Source of the DNA: VRUE01 sp963788975
Lineage (GTDB): Bacteria > Actinomycetota > Thermoleophilia > Solirubrobacterales > 70-9
NCBI GenBank assembly: GCA_963788975.1
Contig: CAWBIJ010000002.1
Coordinates: 62,001 to 126,000, forward strand
Reading direction: 5' to 3'
Length of the DNA stretch: 64,000 nt
Position 1 is the stretch's first letter; the number at the start of each line of letters is the position of its first letter. Below are positions 45,061-53,753 of the stretch, in pieces. The notes beneath the pieces were generated by a model that saw only the letters and a list, made by a program, of their open reading frames with translations, was not told the origin of the DNA and ran no database searches. The position numbers and the translations under genes are program-made.

Positions 45061-45118
45061 CTGCAAGCTCGGCATTTCTGAGGGCAGAAATCTGTCCGGC
45101 CGTACGGCCAAGTTGCAG
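45061..45118. promoter_or_regulatory. nested palindromes in the recJ leader
   Basis: CTGCAA (45061-45066) pairs with TTGCAG (45113-45118). Inside are ATTTCTG-AGGG-CAGAAAT (45074-45091) and the perfect palindrome GGCCGTACGGCC (45098-45109). Together they could fold into a three-way junction two bases before the recJ GTG. It could be a terminator, leader structure or operator. Confidence 0.5.
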
Positions 45119-45120
45119 GG

Positions 45121-47679
45121 GTGGCGGAGATCGCTCATACCTACGAGGCCGAGCCCTACGACTACGCCGAGGCGCGGGCACTGGTCGACGAGCTCGGTCT
45201 GAGCGAGCCGGTCGCGATTACGCTGGTGCGCCGCGGCCACCGCACGCCTGAGGCGGCTCGCGCCTTCCTGGAGGCAAACGAGTCACACGAGGCTGGCGAG
45301 TTCAAATCAATGGGGGCAGTGGTCGAGCGGGTGCGGTCCGCGATCGGCGAGGGCCAACGGATCGCCATCCACGGCGACTTCGACGTAGACGGTGTTTGCG
45401 CCACGACGATCTTGGTCAATGCGTTGCGCGAGCTCGGTGCTGAATGCGACTGGCTGATCCCCGATCGCCTCAGTGATGGCTACGGGCTCAGCCCGGCAAA
45501 CGTCGAGAAGCTCGCCGAGCGCGGCACGAAGCTCTTGATCACAGCCGACTGTGGCATCACTGCGGTGAAGGAGGTGCAGCTCGCTGGTTCGCTGGGGATG
45601 GACGTGATCGTCACCGACCACCACCAGCCAGGGGAGGAGCTGCCTGACTGCCCGATCCTTCATCCAGCAATTGACGGCTACCCCTTCGAGAGCCTCTGCG
45701 GTACCGCTGTCGCCTGGAAGCTGGCCTGTGCTCTGCGAGAGGCGTCGGGGGAGGGGTCCCCGGGCGCGACTTCGCGCGGAGTTCCCAGGGACCCCTCCCC
45801 CGACGCCTCTGACGCTGACCTCGACCTAGTTGCCCTGGCAACGGTGGCTGATCTGGTCCCATTGCAGGGTGAGAACCGGTCGCTTGTGCGGCGTGGACTG
45901 GAGGAGCTGCGTCGTGCTCAACGGCCCGGAATTAGGGCACTGATCGAGGCAGCCAAATGTGAGCCGACGCAACTTGACGAGAGCGACCTCGGGTTTCGGC
46001 TGGCGCCGCGGATCAATGCCGCCGGTCGCCTCTACCGCGCGGATGCGGGGGTGGAGCTCTTCTTGACCGAGGACGACGCTCGTGCTGCCGAGATTGCCAA
46101 GGAGCTCAATCGGGCTAACGGCGAGCGGCGGGCGACCGAGCGGGAGGTGGACGGGGCCGCGGAGACGGCTTGGCGCGAGTTGCCTGAGCGGTTGCAAGGG
46201 GCGCGCGGGCTAGTGGTTGCCGGCGAGGGGTGGCACCCGGGCGTGGTGGGAATCGTCGCTTCGCGGATGGTCGAGCGCCATCACCGGCCAACGGTCGTAA
46301 TCACGCTCGACGAGAAAGGTGAGGGGCGGGGAAGCGGTCGCAGCATCTCCGGGTTCGATCTGCTGGCGGCGCTCGAGGCCTGCTCCGAGCATTTGACCGG
46401 CTTCGGCGGTCACCGCGCGGCTGCCGGCCTGCAGCTGCGCGCCGAGGACGTTCCTGCCTTCCAGGAGGCGTTCGCCGCGCATGCCGATTCGGTCCTCGCG
46501 CCCGAGGACCTGGGGCGGAAGGAGCGCGTGGATGCGATGGTCGGCGGCCAAGGCATTGGCCTCGAGCTCGCCGAGGAGCTCGGCAGGCTCGGCCCCTTCG
46601 GGATGGGCAACCCCGGGGTGCGGCTGCTGGTGCCCTCCGCCCGGGTCCGCGACGTGCGCCCGATGGGGGAGGGGAAGCACGCTCGCTTTAGCCTCCACAG
46701 CGGCTCCCACCGGGCGCTCGGGGTCGCCTTTGGCCGCTCACGCCTCGGGGCCGGCGACGATGAGGCGGTCGACGCCACCGTTCGACTCGAGGTCAACCGC
46801 TGGAACGGCGCCGTTGAGCCGCGCGTCGTCCTTCGTGAGCTCTACCCGGTGGAGCCGGCCTGCGAGTGTCCGGACCGGGAGTGGTGGAGCCGCTTCGAGC
46901 GCGAGTTGCGGCTGCCGCTCGAGCCGCAGTCCGGGAGCGGGACCTCGGAAGAGCCTCGCGAGCTCGTCAGGAGCGGCGGCTCCGCCGCCTCGACGATCGC
47001 CGAGCTGGTCTCCAGCGGCAATGAGGTGCTGGCCGTCTGCGCGGACTCCGCGCGCCGGCGCGAGCTCGCCGCCCTCGCCCGCTTCGGCAGCGGCTCTGCC
47101 GGGACCCGCTGCGAGCGCTGCGGCGGCACCCTGACGGAGGGATTGCGAACCCCTGCAGTCGCCGACTACTCGGTGCTGGAGCGAACGCCCAGCCTGGCCG
47201 CCGAGTACGAGCACGTCGTCCTCCTCGACCCACCCACTTCGGCTAGTCACGAGCGGTTGGTTGCCCGACCCGTGGACGGCTGGAGCGATCGGGCAGGGCA
47301 TCCCGGCTACATGCACGAGGCCTGGGGGCAGGGAGAGCTGAGTCAGGCGCTCACCGCACTCGAGGAGCAGCTCGCGCGCCGCCCGGCCCTGATCGCCGTG
47401 TTCAGGAACCTGCGTGAGGTGGGGGAGGCCAGCGGCGAGTCGCTGCGGGAGGCACTGGCGGGGGCGGGCGCCCGGGAGCGCGGGCCCGAGACCGCGGCGC
47501 GTTGCTTCCGCGTCCTCACCGAGCTCGGCCTGGTGGAGGGCGACCCCGACGGTGGGCACGGCGAGGTTGGGGTCGTATCCTCAGGGAGAACAGATCTGGA
47601 GCGCTCCGCCGCGTTCCGCGCATACAGCGCCCAATACGAGGAAGGTCGCCGATACCTGGAAAGGCACAAACACCCGTAG
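45121..47679 (+). CDS. recJ: single-stranded-DNA-specific exonuclease RecJ
   Basis: 5'-3' exonuclease in recombination and mismatch repair. 852 residues from GTG 45121. The DHH motifs are IAIHGDFDVDGVCATTILVN, LLITADCGITAV and VIVTDHHQPGEELPDCPIL, then LDLVALATVADLVPL. DHHA1 follows (GFGGHRAAAGLQLR). The C-terminal ~250 residues are an actinobacterial-type extension with a CxxC pair (TRCERCGGTL). A palindromic insert (45738-45810) adds a loop of about 24 residues between motifs III and IV. Longer than E. coli RecJ. Confidence 0.94.
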   Translation: MAEIAHTYEAEPYDYAEARALVDELGLSEPVAITLVRRGHRTPEAARAFLEANESHEAGEFKSMGAVVERVRSAIGEGQRIAIHGDFDVDGVCATTILVNALRELGAECDWLIPDRLSDGYGLSPANVEKLAERGTKLLITADCGITAVKEVQLAGSLGMDVIVTDHHQPGEELPDCPILHPAIDGYPFESLCGTAVAWKLACALREASGEGSPGATSRGVPRDPSPDASDADLDLVALATVADLVPLQGENRSLVRRGLEELRRAQRPGIRALIEAAKCEPTQLDESDLGFRLAPRINAAGRLYRADAGVELFLTEDDARAAEIAKELNRANGERRATEREVDGAAETAWRELPERLQGARGLVVAGEGWHPGVVGIVASRMVERHHRPTVVITLDEKGEGRGSGRSISGFDLLAALEACSEHLTGFGGHRAAAGLQLRAEDVPAFQEAFAAHADSVLAPEDLGRKERVDAMVGGQGIGLELAEELGRLGPFGMGNPGVRLLVPSARVRDVRPMGEGKHARFSLHSGSHRALGVAFGRSRLGAGDDEAVDATVRLEVNRWNGAVEPRVVLRELYPVEPACECPDREWWSRFERELRLPLEPQSGSGTSEEPRELVRSGGSAASTIAELVSSGNEVLAVCADSARRRELAALARFGSGSAGTRCERCGGTLTEGLRTPAVADYSVLERTPSLAAEYEHVVLLDPPTSASHERLVARPVDGWSDRAGHPGYMHEAWGQGELSQALTALEEQLARRPALIAVFRNLREVGEASGESLREALAGAGARERGPETAARCFRVLTELGLVEGDPDGGHGEVGVVSSGRTDLERSAAFRAYSAQYEEGRRYLERHKHP
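45738..45810. repeat. palindromic in-frame insert within recJ
   Basis: A perfect 23-bp inverted repeat (45738-45760 with 45788-45810) whose arms begin AGAGGCGTCGGGGG, around a 27-nt loop holding a second stem GCGCGA-CT-TCGCGC (45764-45777). It encodes EASGEGSPGATSRGVPRDPS and following residues, at a loop where RecJ proteins are usually shorter. It resembles a coding palindromic repeat element. Confidence 0.75.
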
Positions 47680-47711
47680 AGCACTCGGAGCTCCTCGCCG
47701 ACCTCTTCGCC

Positions 47712-49934
47712 GTGGTCGAGGAGTTCGACTCCGCGCCTGCCGGAGATGGCGTCGCCGTGGGGGGCAACGGTGGCACCGCGCTCGCCGTGGCGACGATCGA
47801 CCGCGCCGCGGTCGCGCATGCCTTCGAGTTCGCCTGCGAGCGCCACGCCGACCAGAGGCGCCGCTCCGGCGACGAGTTCATCACCCACCCCGTGGGGGTC
47901 GCGCAGGTCTGCGCCGCGATGCGGCTCGACACCGAGACGCTCTGCGCGGCGCTGCTGCACGACACGGTTGAGGACACCAGCGCCAGCCTCGAGGAGATCC
48001 GCGAAGAGTTCGGCGAGGAGATCGCTCAGCTGGTCGACGGGGTCACCAAGCTGACCGGGATCGCCTTTGAGAGCCGCGACGAGCGGCAGGCCGAGAACTA
48101 CCGCAAGATGATGGTGGCGATGGCCACCGACATCAGGGTGATCCTGATCAAGCTGGCCGATCGCCTCCACAACATGCGCACCCTGGGTGCGCTGCCCAAG
48201 CAGAAGCAGCTGACGAAGTCGCGCGAGACGCTCGAGATCTACGCGCCGCTGGCCCACCGGCTCGGCATCCACGCAATCAAGTGGGAGCTGGAGGATCTCG
48301 CCTTCGCCACTCTGCACCCGCGCAAGTACAAGGAGATCAAGCAGCTCGTCGCCCAGCAGCGCACCGAGCGCGAGGACTTCGTCGAGGACGCCGGCAGCTT
48401 CCTTTCCGGCGAGCTGGACAAGGTCGGCATCGAGGCCGAGATCTCCGGCCGCGCCAAGCACTTCTACTCGATCTACACGAAGATGACCAAGAAGGGGCGC
48501 GAGTTCAACGAGATCTTCGACCTCACCGCGATGCGGGTGATCGTCGGCTCGGTCAAGGACTGCTACGGGGCGATCGGCGTGATCCACTCGCTCTGGAAGC
48601 CCCTGCCGGGGCGCTTCAAGGACTTCGTCGCGATGCCGAAGGCCAACATGTACCAGGCGCTGCACACGACGGTGATCGGCCCCGAAGGCAAGCCGCTCGA
48701 GATCCAGATCCGCACCGAGGAGATGCACAAGCTGGCCGAGTACGGGATCGCCACCCACGTCGTCTATAAGGAGGGCGGCGGCGGCGACCCGCAGCGGGAG
48801 AAGATGACCTGGCTGCGGCAGCTGGTCGAGACCGAGGGCGAACAGGACCCGACCGAGTTCCTCGAGTCGCTCAAGGTCGACCTGTTCGAGGACGAGGTCT
48901 TCGTCTTCACCCCGAAAGGCGAGGTGAAGAGCCTCTCCGCTGGCTCGACGCCGCTCGACTTCGCCTACGCCGTGCACACCGATGTCGGTCACCGCTGCGT
49001 CGGCGCCAAGATCAACGGCAAGATCGTGCCGCTGCACTACCAACTGCGCTCCGGCGACATCGTCGAGGTGCTGACCGCGAAACAGAAGCGGGGCCCTTCG
49101 CGCGACTGGCTGAAGCTGGTCCGCACCAGCCGCGCCCGCAACAAGATCCGCGCCTGGTTCAAGGAGGAGGGCCGCGAGGACGCCGAGCGCAACGGCCGCG
49201 AGGCGTTGGAGGCGGCGCTGCGAAAGCACGGCCTGCCGATGCAGAAGGTCGCTGGCTCGCCGCTGCTCGCCGACGTAATCCGCGAGATGGGCCACCGCAA
49301 GGCGAGCGAGTTCTACATCGCGCTCGGCCAGGGCAAGGTCTCCGCCAGGCTGGTCGCCAGCAAGCTGATGCAGCGGCTGAAGGCCGGCGAGGCGGTCGAG
49401 GACACTGAACCGCTGGGCATCTCGGACGCGCGCGAGGACAAGGCACGGCGCACCAAGGACGCCTCTAACTACGGGATCAGCGTCAAGGGCACCGAGAACG
49501 TCGTAGTGCGACTGGCCAAGTGTTGCCGCCCGGTGCCGGGCGACGAGATCGCCGGCTACGTCTCGCTCGGGCGCGGCATCACCATCCACCGCACCGACTG
49601 CAAGAACATGCGGGCGCTGAAACGCGACCCCGAACGCTTCGTCGAGGTGAGCTGGGACGGCGAGAACGAGGCCTCCTACCGGGTCGAGCTCCAGATCGAG
49701 GCCTACGACCGCACCTGCTTGCTGGAGGATCTCTCGCGGACCTTCTCCGAGGCGGGGATCAACATCGTCGGGGCCAGCTGCATGACGCGGCACCCGATGG
49801 TGAGGAACCGCTTTGTGGTCGAGGTCGGCGACACCGAGCAGCTCAAACAGTGCATTTCCCGCCTGCGAAACGTCGAGTCGGTCTTCGACGCCTACCGGAT
49901 CACGCCGTCCGCTTCGGGAATGAATGTTGACTGA
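47712..49934 (+). CDS. relA: RelA/SpoT-family (p)ppGpp synthetase/hydrolase
   Basis: Controls the stringent response. About 740 residues if GTG 47712 is used; the true start is uncertain because the frame runs back into recJ without a good ribosome site. The HD hydrolase domain has DEFITHPVGVAQVCA and ALLHDTVEDTSASLEEI; the synthetase domain GREFNEIFDLTAMRVIV and FKDFVAMPKANMYQALHTTV; then TGS (VFVFTPKGEVKSLSAGSTPL), a zinc-finger-like CCRPVPGDEI and a C-terminal ACT domain. Both catalytic sites look intact, so it is a bifunctional Rel. Confidence 0.95.
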   Translation: MVEEFDSAPAGDGVAVGGNGGTALAVATIDRAAVAHAFEFACERHADQRRRSGDEFITHPVGVAQVCAAMRLDTETLCAALLHDTVEDTSASLEEIREEFGEEIAQLVDGVTKLTGIAFESRDERQAENYRKMMVAMATDIRVILIKLADRLHNMRTLGALPKQKQLTKSRETLEIYAPLAHRLGIHAIKWELEDLAFATLHPRKYKEIKQLVAQQRTEREDFVEDAGSFLSGELDKVGIEAEISGRAKHFYSIYTKMTKKGREFNEIFDLTAMRVIVGSVKDCYGAIGVIHSLWKPLPGRFKDFVAMPKANMYQALHTTVIGPEGKPLEIQIRTEEMHKLAEYGIATHVVYKEGGGGDPQREKMTWLRQLVETEGEQDPTEFLESLKVDLFEDEVFVFTPKGEVKSLSAGSTPLDFAYAVHTDVGHRCVGAKINGKIVPLHYQLRSGDIVEVLTAKQKRGPSRDWLKLVRTSRARNKIRAWFKEEGREDAERNGREALEAALRKHGLPMQKVAGSPLLADVIREMGHRKASEFYIALGQGKVSARLVASKLMQRLKAGEAVEDTEPLGISDAREDKARRTKDASNYGISVKGTENVVVRLAKCCRPVPGDEIAGYVSLGRGITIHRTDCKNMRALKRDPERFVEVSWDGENEASYRVELQIEAYDRTCLLEDLSRTFSEAGINIVGASCMTRHPMVRNRFVVEVGDTEQLKQCISRLRNVESVFDAYRITPSASGMNVD

Positions 49935-49968
49935 AAGTCGTGACCTTTGTGCACACTGATGAGGATCG

Positions 49969-50346
49969 ATGAGCCAGTCAGTCACCATTGGGCTGAGTGA
50001 GTTCGCCCTTGTTGCGCTGCGCGGGGAGGAGCACCGAGACGGGGCGCAGGTGTCGACGCGCATGTCTCGCGCCGTGTGGCACTACCTGCGCGACATGGAG
50101 ACGGACCGGCCGGGCTGGCGCTACCCCCGCTTCCTACGCAAACAGGAGCGGGCCAGGCTGGTTGAGCTGGAGTTCAGCATCGACCCGGACCTCTGGCGCT
50201 CGTTCGAGCGGGAGGCCGGGCGGCAGGGGGTCTCGGTCGAGCAGCTGGCCGAGCACGCGGCGCTCTACTTTGCAGCCGCGGTCAACGCCGGCCGTGCCGA
50301 AGGCGAGGACCCGGCGGAGCCAGCTCCGCGCAAGGCGAAGCGCTAG
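49969..50346 (+). CDS. hypothetical protein, RHH-like C-terminal segment
   Basis: 125 residues. The C-terminal part (VELEFSIDPDLWRSFEREAG, then RQGVSVEQLAEHAALYFAAA) resembles a ribbon-helix-helix-type strand plus two helices, and is similar to the C-terminal part of the protein at 51228-51539. The N-terminal half (SQSVTIGLSEFALVALRGEE) is a separate small domain. Convergent with the sigma-factor gene, overlapping its stop by four bases. A DNA-binding or anti-sigma-like partner role is possible but not shown. Confidence 0.65.
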   Translation: MSQSVTIGLSEFALVALRGEEHRDGAQVSTRMSRAVWHYLRDMETDRPGWRYPRFLRKQERARLVELEFSIDPDLWRSFEREAGRQGVSVEQLAEHAALYFAAAVNAGRAEGEDPAEPAPRKAKR

Positions 50347-50942
50347 GCGGTCGCAGCGACCACGGGCTCGGCACCCAGTGCCACCAGGTTGGCTTGCAGG
50401 GTGCGCCGGCCTCGATGGTGAAGACCGTGGACCGAGCTCTCGGTCTTGCCAATGGTGGTCGCGATCTCGATTGGCGTCAGCCCGACGATATGGCGCAGGA
50501 CCAGCACCTCACGCTGGTCGTCCGGGAGCTGCTCCAAGGCGTGACGCAGGTCATGACCGCGATCGATGCTCATCTGAGCCTGGCCGATGTCGGCCACCCG
50601 CACTTCCTCGGCGGGGATCGCCCGCCGGGCGCGCATGTGGTCGAGGGCGGCGTTGCGAGCCACTCGGAGGATCCAGGCGGCGAAGGGAACCTCGCGGCGC
50701 TGGTACTTGCCGATCGCCGTCATCAGCTTGGCGAAGACGTTCTGGGTGATGTCTTCGGCCTCGTGGTGGTCGTGGACGACGCTGTTGACGTAGCGCTGCA
50801 CGTCTGGGGCGAAGCGGACGTAGAGGAAGTGCAGTCCCTCGTGGTCGCCTGCTTGGGCCCGCGCCACCGCCTGCTGGACGAGGCGGCTGTCACGATCGGG
50901 TCCGGTTCGCTTCTGGCCCGGCTCTGGTTGGCTACCTGTCAT
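50343..50942 (-). CDS. sigma-70 family (ECF-type) sigma factor
   Basis: 199 residues from ATG 50942, which has a strong GGAGGAG site; the frame upstream is not protein-like. Sigma region 2 is FLYVRFAPDVQRYVNSVVHD then HHEAEDITQNVFAKLMTAIG. Region 4 is LEQLPDDQREVLVLRHIVGL then TPIEIATTIGKTESSVHGLH. No region 1 or 3, so ECF-like. No anti-sigma gene of the usual zinc or membrane type is adjacent; the neighbours are two similar small proteins instead. Confidence 0.93.
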   Translation of the reverse strand: MTGSQPEPGQKRTGPDRDSRLVQQAVARAQAGDHEGLHFLYVRFAPDVQRYVNSVVHDHHEAEDITQNVFAKLMTAIGKYQRREVPFAAWILRVARNAALDHMRARRAIPAEEVRVADIGQAQMSIDRGHDLRHALEQLPDDQREVLVLRHIVGLTPIEIATTIGKTESSVHGLHHRGRRTLQANLVALGAEPVVAATA

Positions 50943-51227
50943 CTGCTCCTCCAACTGGCGTCGATCTCGAATTCTCTGGTGTCTCCCGTAGACGTAAAAA
51001 CGTCCCAAAAAGCCGACATCGACGGGGGAAGTAAGAACACTCTTTGGTTTGTTCAGTGAAGGATTAGGAATCAATAGTCCATTGTCAATCCCGGATATTC
51101 GTCCAAATACCATACTTGTGTTCAAGTCCGGACCAAAATCGGGTAATTGGGGGCTGAACTTAGGAGGATTTCGCCTCGGTAGGTGAAAATCTTGGGTGTC
51201 TTCGGGCAGTTCTTGCCCTAGAGAACG
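50943..51227. promoter_or_regulatory. AT-rich divergent promoter region of the sigma factor
   Basis: 285 bp with clearly lower GC than the neighbourhood, between the sigma factor (minus) and the small paralog (plus). GACGT-AAAA-ACGTC forms a hairpin at 50991-51004. Candidate promoters cannot be fixed by eye. The composition suggests complex regulation or a recently acquired spacer. Confidence 0.45.
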
Positions 51228-51539
51228 ATGAAGGTAATGCTCGGACATCTAGCCCGCAGCGGCATCGAAGCCCGGCTGGGAGGGGACGTTGCCGAGAGCG
51301 TGCAGGCCGCGCTGCGCCGCTACGCCGAGGACCTCGCGGCGGGCCGCGAGCAGCTCACATATCCGGATTTCCGTCTCTCGCCGTCCCAGCTGTCGCCTGT
51401 GGGGGATGTAGAGCTGCCGCTCGATGTCGAGCTCGAAGAAGCGCTGGAAGCCGAGGTGCGGCGACAGGACGTCTCCATGGAGCAGTTGGTGTCGCACGCG
51501 GTCCTCCTTTGCCTGGCAGAGATCGACCGGACGAGCTAG
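51228..51539 (+). CDS. hypothetical protein, paralog of 49969-50346
   Basis: 103 residues. The C-terminal half (DVELPLDVELEEALEAEVRR, then QDVSMEQLVSHAVLLCLAEI) matches the C-terminal half of the protein on the other side of the sigma gene in the order of strand, helix and VSxEQLxxHA motif. The N-terminus (LARSGIEARLGGDVAESVQA) looks like an amphipathic helix region. Divergent from the sigma factor, so plausibly a regulator of it or part of its regulon. Confidence 0.65.
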   Translation: MKVMLGHLARSGIEARLGGDVAESVQAALRRYAEDLAAGREQLTYPDFRLSPSQLSPVGDVELPLDVELEEALEAEVRRQDVSMEQLVSHAVLLCLAEIDRTS

Positions 51540-51556
51540 CGGCTCAGCGCCTGAGG

Positions 51557-51584
51557 CTGGGCGAGCGAACGAGCGAAAGCCCGG
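51557..51584. terminator. weak hairpin between convergent genes
   Basis: CTGGGC (51557-51562) pairs with GCCCGG (51579-51584) around a GAGCGAACGAGCG loop, between the stops of the RHH-like gene and the oxidoreductase. No T-tract. Low confidence. Confidence 0.3.
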
Positions 51585-51600
51585 TCGTCTTCTGACTGGC

Positions 51601-52692
51601 TCAGACCGTGGCGCGGTGGCCGTTGCGGGTCTGCTGCTGCGCGCGTGCGCCGCTCATCAGCTCCCCGACGGAGCGGACCGGCACCGGCCGGCCACGAGCG
51701 TGCAGCGAACTCTCGAGTGCCTCGAGGCCGAGCACGACCTCGAGGCCGAGGCGGGCGCTGGATACCGGCGTCGTCCCCTCGAGGATCGCCGAGGCGAAGT
51801 CCTTGAGCTCGAGCCCAAGCGGCTCTGCAGCTTCGATTTGGGGGGCGACCATGTCGCCGGTCCGGTAGGTCAGCCGGTACTCGCCGAAGTTGGCGGGCGG
51901 CTGGGAAAAGTCGAGGCCGCGGTCGTAGATGCGGACCGAGTCGTCAGCGGCGGTGTCCTCGTACTGGACCATCCGCTCGCTGCCGACGACGACCATCTGG
52001 CGTATCTTGCGCGGCGCCAGCCAGGAGACCTGCACGTTGGCCTGGGTGCCGCCCTCGAAGCGCAGGGTGAGGAAGGCGGTCTCGTGGACGTCGTCCTGGA
52101 AGATGCTGCGGCCGTTCGCGCTAGCCTCGACCAGGGGCTTTCCCAGCCAGTGGAGCAAGATCGAGAGGTCGTGCGGCGCGAGGTCGAGGATCACGCCGTC
52201 CTGTTGGTATTTGCCGAGGTTCATTCGCGAGGAGGTGATGAAGTAGACGTCGCCCAGCACCCCGTCGTCGACCAGGCTTCTCACCTTGTTGACGGAGGGG
52301 CTGTAGAGGAATGTGTGGCCGGGCATTAGGACCCTGTCGAGGCGCTCGGCGAGAGCGATCAGCTCGGCCGCCTCGTCGCCGGTGCGGGCGAGCGGCTTCT
52401 CGACCAGGACGTGCTTGCCGGCTTCCAGGGCGCGGCGGACCAGGTCGTAGTGGGTGTGGGGAGGGGTGGCGATCGCCACGGCTTCGATCCGCTCCTCTGC
52501 CAGGGCTTCGTCGAGATCGGGCCAGACGTCGAAGCCGGGCGTGCGCTGGCGAAAGTCCTCGGTGCGTTTCTCGTCGCGCTCACAGAGGCCGGCGAGGCGC
52601 AGCTCGGGCCGCTCAATTACGTTGCGGACGATGTTCGGTCCCCAGTAGCCGTAGCCGACGACCAGGGTTTCGATCGCGTGGTCGAGGTTCAT
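51601..52692 (-). CDS. Gfo/Idh/MocA-family sugar oxidoreductase
   Basis: 363 residues. The Rossmann motif is VVGYGYWGPNIVRNVIERPE, then AIATPPHTHYDLVRRALEAG and KHVLVEKPLA, the EKP motif of the family. The C-terminal alpha/beta domain has DLAPHDLSILLHWLGKPLVE with the catalytic His region. Members oxidize or epimerize nucleotide sugars and inositols. Position in a glycan locus suggests a UDP- or dTDP-sugar dehydrogenase/aminosugar pathway enzyme. Confidence 0.92.
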   Translation of the reverse strand: MNLDHAIETLVVGYGYWGPNIVRNVIERPELRLAGLCERDEKRTEDFRQRTPGFDVWPDLDEALAEERIEAVAIATPPHTHYDLVRRALEAGKHVLVEKPLARTGDEAAELIALAERLDRVLMPGHTFLYSPSVNKVRSLVDDGVLGDVYFITSSRMNLGKYQQDGVILDLAPHDLSILLHWLGKPLVEASANGRSIFQDDVHETAFLTLRFEGGTQANVQVSWLAPRKIRQMVVVGSERMVQYEDTAADDSVRIYDRGLDFSQPPANFGEYRLTYRTGDMVAPQIEAAEPLGLELKDFASAILEGTTPVSSARLGLEVVLGLEALESSLHARGRPVPVRSVGELMSGARAQQQTRNGHRATV

Positions 52693-52767
52693 TGCTAAAG
52701 GAACGTGCAGCGAGCGGTGTACTTTGCACCCGGCTGGCGTCCGGGGGGTGGAAAAACGGAGGAGGCC

Positions 52768-53736
52768 TCAGAGCTCGGCGAGTGGCGCGACAGCTGTCCC
52801 GGGCGGGGTGCCGAAGGGGGGGTCGGCGCGGCCTGTCAGGGTGCGGATCGCGGTCCGGGCCGCAGCCCGGCGCGCCTTCGAAGATTCACGGTTGCCCGGC
52901 GCGACGGCGCGGATCGCGTGACGGGCGTAGAGCGCAGTGAGGTAGGCCGAGCGAGCCGGCTGGGCGAAGTGCTTGCCGGCGTACTGGCGGCGGGCGTAGG
53001 CCTCTTGGGCGATCATCCGCGGCCGGATCCCGCCCTTGCCGGCGTGATGGACGATCGTCATCGAGGGCAGGTGCCGGATCTCCCAGCCCGCCCGCTTGAT
53101 TCGTAGGCAGAGGTCGGTCTCCTCGGAGTAGATGAAGAAGCGCTCGTCGAGCAGCCCCGAGCTCATCAGCGCTTCGCGCCTGGCGAGCATGAAAGAGCCC
53201 GAGGTCCAGTCGCAGGGGTGCTCGCGCTCGTAGGCATCGAGGTCGAGCTCGCGCTCGCCGGCCCAGCGGGCCCGCAGTGGCCAGCGCTCCGAGGCGAGCG
53301 CTTCGCCCAGCGCCCGCACTGGGCTCGGGAAGTAGCGGATTGTCGGCCAGAGCGTGCCGTCGCCGGTCAGCTGGCGGACGCCGACCAGGCCCACCTCCGG
53401 GCGGGCGTCCATCGCCGCGACCAGCTCGCCGAAGGTGCCTGAGACGATCTCCGTGTCGGGGTTGAGGAAGAGGACGTAGCGGGCCTCGCAGCTCGCCACG
53501 CCGCGGTTGTTTGCGTGTGAGAAGCCGTGGTTGCGCGAGTCGACCAGGCGCACCGTGGGGAATTGCGAGCCGACCAGCTCACGCGTGCCGTCGGTCGACT
53601 CGTTGTCGACGACGACGACGTCGATCGAGGCGTCGCCGCTGCTGGCCAGGACCGTGCGCAGGCACGGCTCCAGCCACTTCGCCTCGTTGGTCGAGACGAT
53701 GATGATCGCCAGGTCGTGTGCTGGGGTGCGATCCAT
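52768..53736 (-). CDS. family 2 glycosyltransferase (rhamnosyltransferase-like)
   Basis: 322 residues from ATG 53736 (a GTG one codon upstream is possible). The GT-A fold has LAIIIVSTNEAKWLEPCLRT, VVVDNESTDGTRELV, and RYVLFLNPDTEIVSGTFGEL (DxD-like NPD). WTSGSFMLARREALMSSGLL is the typical acceptor region. Similar to rhamnosyl/galactofuranosyl-type GT2 enzymes. The C-terminus is basic and Ala-rich. Makes part of a surface glycan, by context. Confidence 0.92.
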   Translation of the reverse strand: MDRTPAHDLAIIIVSTNEAKWLEPCLRTVLASSGDASIDVVVVDNESTDGTRELVGSQFPTVRLVDSRNHGFSHANNRGVASCEARYVLFLNPDTEIVSGTFGELVAAMDARPEVGLVGVRQLTGDGTLWPTIRYFPSPVRALGEALASERWPLRARWAGERELDLDAYEREHPCDWTSGSFMLARREALMSSGLLDERFFIYSEETDLCLRIKRAGWEIRHLPSMTIVHHAGKGGIRPRMIAQEAYARRQYAGKHFAQPARSAYLTALYARHAIRAVAPGNRESSKARRAAARTAIRTLTGRADPPFGTPPGTAVAPLAEL

Positions 53737-53753
53737 CACCGGGCCAAGGCCCC

